A DNA stretch of 8,797 nt from Bacteroidales bacterium. Its GTDB lineage: Bacteria > Bacteroidota > Bacteroidia > Bacteroidales > SM23-62. Each line of letters starts with the position of its first letter. Position 1 is the first letter of the stretch. The notes beneath the pieces are model-generated. The model was not told the DNA's origin and ran no database searches. It was given only the letters and a program-made list of their open reading frames with translations. This document shows, one piece after another, positions 6,185 to 8,797 of this stretch. The stretch is taken from assembly GCA_016783865.1 (NCBI GenBank), contig JADHVS010000181.1, positions 1-8,797 on the forward strand. Direction: 5' to 3'. The position numbers and the translations under genes were made by a program.

Positions 6185-6256
6185 ACGGATGTTGCATGGA
6201 CGCGTTTGGGCATTGACAGATGCAGGCAATTTAAACACTTGATTTTGAACTATTCA

Positions 6257-6287
6257 TTGACATTTACAAAAAATTTTCCTATATTTG
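6257..6287 (+). promoter_or_regulatory. Bacteroidota-type promoter of small gene 2
   Basis: TTG at 6257-6259 (within TTGACA), 20 nt, TATATTTG at 6280-6287. It has the same boxes and spacing as the promoter at 1794-1824. It begins only 72 nt after the gene B stop. Between them (6185-6256) I see no convincing terminator. Confidence 0.7.
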
Positions 6288-6365
6288 GCAGATGCTGTCA
6301 GAAATTAAAAACCTCCCCCTTAATGAAAGCCAATACACGTTTCCATACATATTGGACCCTCAAAA

Positions 6366-6376
6366 AGAAAGGAGGT
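6366..6376 (+). promoter_or_regulatory. Extended Shine-Dalgarno-like motif AGAAAGGAGGT in leader 2
   Basis: Identical to 1916-1926 and complementary over 11 nt to the usual 16S rRNA 3' tail. ACCTCC at 6311-6316 is an exact complement of its GGAGGT and could mask it. The small-gene ATG is about 140 nt downstream, so it is not that gene's ordinary ribosome-binding site. Confidence 0.6.
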
Positions 6377-6391
6377 AACGGCAAAGATACG

Positions 6392-6435
6392 ACATTGCCC
6401 GAAACAATGTTCCCGTAAAAAATTATCGGGCAATG
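6392..6435 (+). promoter_or_regulatory. Alternative hairpins in leader 2
   Basis: CATTGCCCGA (6393-6402) pairs perfectly with TCGGGCAATG (6426-6435), a 10-bp stem. The same left arm can instead form ACATTG (6392-6397) / CAATGT (6405-6410), 6 bp with a CCCGAAA loop. The two folds exclude each other. Leader 1 keeps the short fold as ACATT/AATGT and a weakened long fold (about 7 of 10). The arrangement is attenuator-like, but no T tract follows, so control of translation is as likely as control of termination. Confidence 0.5.
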
Positions 6436-6514
6436 ATTTTATGATAAGCCGGATCATCTTATGTTGGGAGCATGACTTTGTATAAATTCCTGAAAAACAT
6501 TAAATTTGAAGACC

Positions 6515-6988
6515 ATGAAAAATTTCATCTTATTAATCATTTTGGGATGTTTCAGCATCTATGGATTCGCGGTAACTCCCATTGACCCTCCTGCAAAAAA
6601 AGGAGAACCTGTCAAAACAAGTACACCCCAGTCACCTGTCGCAACAGAGGAATGCTCCGACTTGTACAGTTTAGTTCCTGTTACTGTTAGAGTAACTATC
6701 GCCGATTGCCCCGACTACGATTGTAGTCTTCCCGGGCCCACTTGCGATATACAACTATGTGTTTACCAGGATAATTGCAATGGCTCTCCTCTTGCCTGCA
6801 CAACATTTAATCCGGATACTTGTTCTTATACTTTTGAGGTAAGAGCTGAGGAGTACCACTATGTATATTCACATTTGGTTGTAACCGGTTGTACAAATTC
6901 ATGGAGTACAGGTTGTAATAGATCTACTCTGTCAGTTCCCCTTGGTGGCGGAACTGTTTATATCGATGATCAACTGTTTTGTCCATAA
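6515..6988 (+). CDS. Small secreted Cys-rich protein 2, paralog of protein 1
   Basis: 157 aa from ATG 6515. A TTG three codons upstream (6506) is in frame but less likely, since the ATG aligns with that of small gene 1. Residues 1-49 (signal peptide LILGCFS-like core, PIDPPAKKGEPVKT linker, ATEECSD) match protein 1 at 37 of 49 positions. The rest diverges strongly but keeps DCPDYDC, RAEE-HY, P-GGGTVYI and the terminal CP. It has eleven mature cysteines, nine of them alignable with protein 1, plus an extra pair (in QDNCNG and TGCNRS) that could form an added disulfide. An exported beta-rich domain is inferred; the function is unknown. It has its own promoter and leader, and precedes giant gene C across a perfect palindrome. 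Confidence 0.85.
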   Translation: MKNFILLIILGCFSIYGFAVTPIDPPAKKGEPVKTSTPQSPVATEECSDLYSLVPVTVRVTIADCPDYDCSLPGPTCDIQLCVYQDNCNGSPLACTTFNPDTCSYTFEVRAEEYHYVYSHLVVTGCTNSWSTGCNRSTLSVPLGGGTVYIDDQLFCP

Positions 6989-6998
6989 ACTTTCAGAT

Positions 6999-7028
6999 AA
7001 GGATCCTGAACATATGTTCAGGATCCTT
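6999..7028 (+). terminator. Perfect 30-nt palindrome between small gene 2 and giant gene C
   Basis: AAGGATCCTGAAC (6999-7011) and GTTCAGGATCCTT (7016-7028) flank ATAT. It lies 10 nt after the stop codon of small gene 2. It is followed by TATTAAAAC rather than a T run. It sits where the 2564-2598 hairpin sits in the previous cassette but has a different sequence, so structure and position appear to be what is kept. A role as terminator, attenuator or mRNA-stability element is inferred. Confidence 0.65.
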
Positions 7029-7090
7029 TATTAAAACAATTAATCAGTATTTTTATATTCCTTTTCAAAGAAATAGGGCAAGATTGTTTT

Positions 7091-8797
7091 ATGGCTAAAG
7101 GCGTCATGCGAATCGCTGCAATTATTTATTTCAGTATTTTTTTATCTTTCTTTTGTTTTTCCCAGGGCGAGTTCAACAACTGGTACTTTGGCGCTTATGC
7201 AGGCCTTACCTTCAATTCCGGATCGCCTGTCGTATTAACCGATAATCCCTATAATTCAGGAGGATGTAAATTGGAAGTTTCGGTATCTGATTCTGCCGGA
7301 AATCTTCTGTTTTTTTCAGCCGGTCAAAAAGTATTTGACCGCAACCTAGGTATGATGCCTAATGGAGAAGGATTGCTGGGGGGTGAGTTTTGGGGAACAG
7401 GCCAATTTATTATGGCCGTTCCCTTTATTACCGATAAAAATAAATACTACCTTTTCACCATAGGCTATTATACTGGCTATGCGCCTGTGATTGGTCTTCA
7501 TTATTCGGTTCTGGATATGCAATTGCACGGAGGAGACGGGGATATTGTAGCCGGAAGCAAGAATATCCCTTTGTATATGGGCGACAGCGCCGTTAACCAA
7601 CTGACAGCCATCCGCCATCATAACAACAGGGACGCCTGGGTGATTGCCAAAAGACACGAGTTGAACGGATCCGACTACCTGGCCTATCTAGTCACGTCCG
7701 ACGGGATAGATACCGTTCCGGTGGTCAGTCAAAGCAGCATACACCGCCCGTATTGGGGATTCCCGTCCAGCGCCAATAAAAAGGACGCTCATCTTAGGAT
7801 TTCCCCTGACGGCCGGTTTCTCGTAAGCCGTGATTCGCTGATTGAAGTCTGCCTGTTTAACTCCTCCACCGGCCAGGTGATCCCAAAATTTACATTTATT
7901 AAAAATGATACTGTTGAAATGGGAGGATTTGAATTTTCACTGGATTCCAGGTATCTTTATTCCACTATGTCACAAATTGGGGATACTGGCGGTGCTGAGT
8001 ATCTCATTCAATATGATATGAACGATGAGGATTCTTCGTCATTCGTAAATAACCGGGTTATGATTGGGGACAGCGCCGGCTATTCCATTCAAATGGCTCC
8101 CGACGGGAAAATATATCTGAATCATTTTTGGGATAATAAATATCTTAACGTTATTAATTCTCCCTCCCAACCGGGCCTGTCCTGCGGGTATCAAAAAAAT
8201 ATCCTTTATTTCCCGGGGCAGAAATGGAAACAATATCATAATTCATTATGTACCTTTCTTCAGAGATACAAAGCCTACGTTCATCATACAGGTCATTGCG
8301 TGGGTGATTCCGTTCATTTTACATCAGATATCTGGCCTCCGGCCGACAGCATCCACTGGGATTTCGGAGATCCCGCTTCGGGCGTTTCCAATTTTTCCAA
8401 TCTTGCCAATCCCGTACATCTGTTCTCCGGTCCCGGAACCTATACCGTTGAACTCTGGGTCAGGCATAATGATCAACGAACCGATACTACATGGGTGACC
8501 ATTGCCTTCCCAAATCCTCAATTAGGCCCCGACAGAACCGTCTGTACCGGTGATTCAACCACCTTTGATGCCGGGTATTGTGCCGGATGCACCTATCTGT
8601 GGCGAAATCTTCTGACCGGTCTTCCTGTCGGAACCGGACAGACCTATACCGCAACCACCACCGGTATATATGAAGTTGCAGTCACCGATACCAATGACTG
8701 TACGGAGAGAGATACCGTTCAACTGTCCGTGGTAGACGGAGTCAGCGTGATCGTTGATCCTGCCACGCTGGCTGTCTGCTCGGGCGATACAGCCCAG
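7091..8797 (+). CDS. Giant modular surface protein C, N-terminal part, 3'-truncated by window
   Basis: 569 codons are open from ATG 7091 to the window edge with no stop. ATG 7106 is an alternative start. A hydrophobic signal peptide (about residues 6-25, ending near CFSQ) leads into GEFNNWYFGAYAG, which matches GEFNIWYFGVHAG of B. The propeller-like part carries the same landmarks (LHYSVLDMQL, RISPDGRFLV, QMAPDGKIYL). It is followed by RYKAYVHH, a PKD domain (WDFGDP near 423), an Ig-like domain (LGPDRTVCTGDSTTFDAG) and the start of the first PKD-like module (VCSGDTAQ). A FISUMP C-terminus is expected beyond the window by analogy. It is probably co-transcribed with small gene 2, since no promoter is evident in 7029-7090. 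Its DNA is GC-richer than the matching 5' part of gene B. Confidence 0.93.
   Translation, partial: MAKGVMRIAAIIYFSIFLSFFCFSQGEFNNWYFGAYAGLTFNSGSPVVLTDNPYNSGGCKLEVSVSDSAGNLLFFSAGQKVFDRNLGMMPNGEGLLGGEFWGTGQFIMAVPFITDKNKYYLFTIGYYTGYAPVIGLHYSVLDMQLHGGDGDIVAGSKNIPLYMGDSAVNQLTAIRHHNNRDAWVIAKRHELNGSDYLAYLVTSDGIDTVPVVSQSSIHRPYWGFPSSANKKDAHLRISPDGRFLVSRDSLIEVCLFNSSTGQVIPKFTFIKNDTVEMGGFEFSLDSRYLYSTMSQIGDTGGAEYLIQYDMNDEDSSSFVNNRVMIGDSAGYSIQMAPDGKIYLNHFWDNKYLNVINSPSQPGLSCGYQKNILYFPGQKWKQYHNSLCTFLQRYKAYVHHTGHCVGDSVHFTSDIWPPADSIHWDFGDPASGVSNFSNLANPVHLFSGPGTYTVELWVRHNDQRTDTTWVTIAFPNPQLGPDRTVCTGDSTTFDAGYCAGCTYLWRNLLTGLPVGTGQTYTATTTGIYEVAVTDTNDCTERDTVQLSVVDGVSVIVDPATLAVCSGDTAQ

Larger units (their letters stand above)
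6292..6514 (+). promoter_or_regulatory. Long conserved 5' leader of cassette 2
   Basis: This leader of about 220 nt carries the same ordered blocks as leader 1: ACCTCCCCCTT (6311-6321), ATGAAAGC (6323-6330), the CTCAAAAAGAAAGGAGGTAA block ending at 6378, GGCAAAGATAC, ACATTGCC, TTGGGAG and ATTAAAT before the start codon. A 31-codon frame from 6323 to 6418 can be drawn but is not kept in leader 1, so I treat the region as a structured untranslated leader rather than a gene. Confidence 0.55.

Noticed and set aside
6185..6256. Terminator after gene B
   Set aside because: Only a 4-bp GCAT/ATGC pairing and no T tract could be found, so readthrough into the next cassette is possible.
6323..6418. 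A 31-aa leader protein gene containing KKKGGNGKDTTLP
   Set aside because: The corresponding stretch of leader 1 has small indels (54 versus 56 nt from ATG to the shared TAA) and stops early in the other frames, so the frame is not conserved although the bases are.
7346..7657. 103-codon minus-strand open frame
   Set aside because: It lies wholly within the propeller-like part of gene C, whose + frame is continuous and homologous to gene B. No independent support.

Overview
The window looks like part of a Bacteroidota (probably Bacteroidales-like) genome. The grounds are two promoters of the TTG-N20-TAnnTTTG type used by that phylum, very long secreted proteins built from PKD/Ig-like modules, C-terminal Fib_succ_major (FISUMP) domains, and short period-7 DNA arrays. 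All genes are on the + strand. No RNA gene, transposase, integrase, CRISPR array or minus-strand gene could be supported.

The window is a tandem array of one repeated two-gene cassette: promoter, long 5' leader, small Cys-rich secreted protein, hairpin, giant modular secreted protein. Region by region: 1-1624 is the 3' end of giant gene A. 1625-2077 holds a likely terminator, a promoter and a ~250-nt leader. 2078-2554 is small gene 1. 2564-2598 is a hairpin. 2684-6184 is the complete giant gene B (1166 aa). 6185-6514 holds a second promoter and leader. 6515-6988 is small gene 2. 6999-7028 is a perfect 30-nt palindrome. 7091-8797 is the 5' part of giant gene C, which runs off the window. The A and B stop codons are 4560 nt apart, and 1-1624 aligns to 4561-6184 with no net indel.

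The giant proteins share an architecture: Sec signal peptide, a beta-propeller-like N-terminal part with SPDGK/APDGK motifs, a PKD domain (WDFGDP), an Ig-like domain, three PKD-like modules, further Ig-like modules and a C-terminal FISUMP domain. Neither visible C-terminus (A or B) has a type IX secretion sorting tail. The small proteins share a near-identical signal peptide and linker but diverge in the mature Cys-rich part. They lie in the same transcription unit as the following giant gene and may act with it at the cell surface; that partnership is inference.

The most unusual features are these. (1) Two 35-nt arrays of five 7-nt units sit inside the coding sequence of both A and B, at matching positions but with different unit sequences, always keeping the frame. 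(2) The two long leaders share an 11-nt perfect match to the complement of the 16S rRNA 3' tail, with no start codon at a usable distance and a pyrimidine tract upstream that could pair with it. This is notable in a phylum that mostly does not use Shine-Dalgarno pairing. (3) The 5' half of B is AT-rich, while its 3' half is GC-richer and nearly matches A, suggesting mosaic exchange between cassettes.
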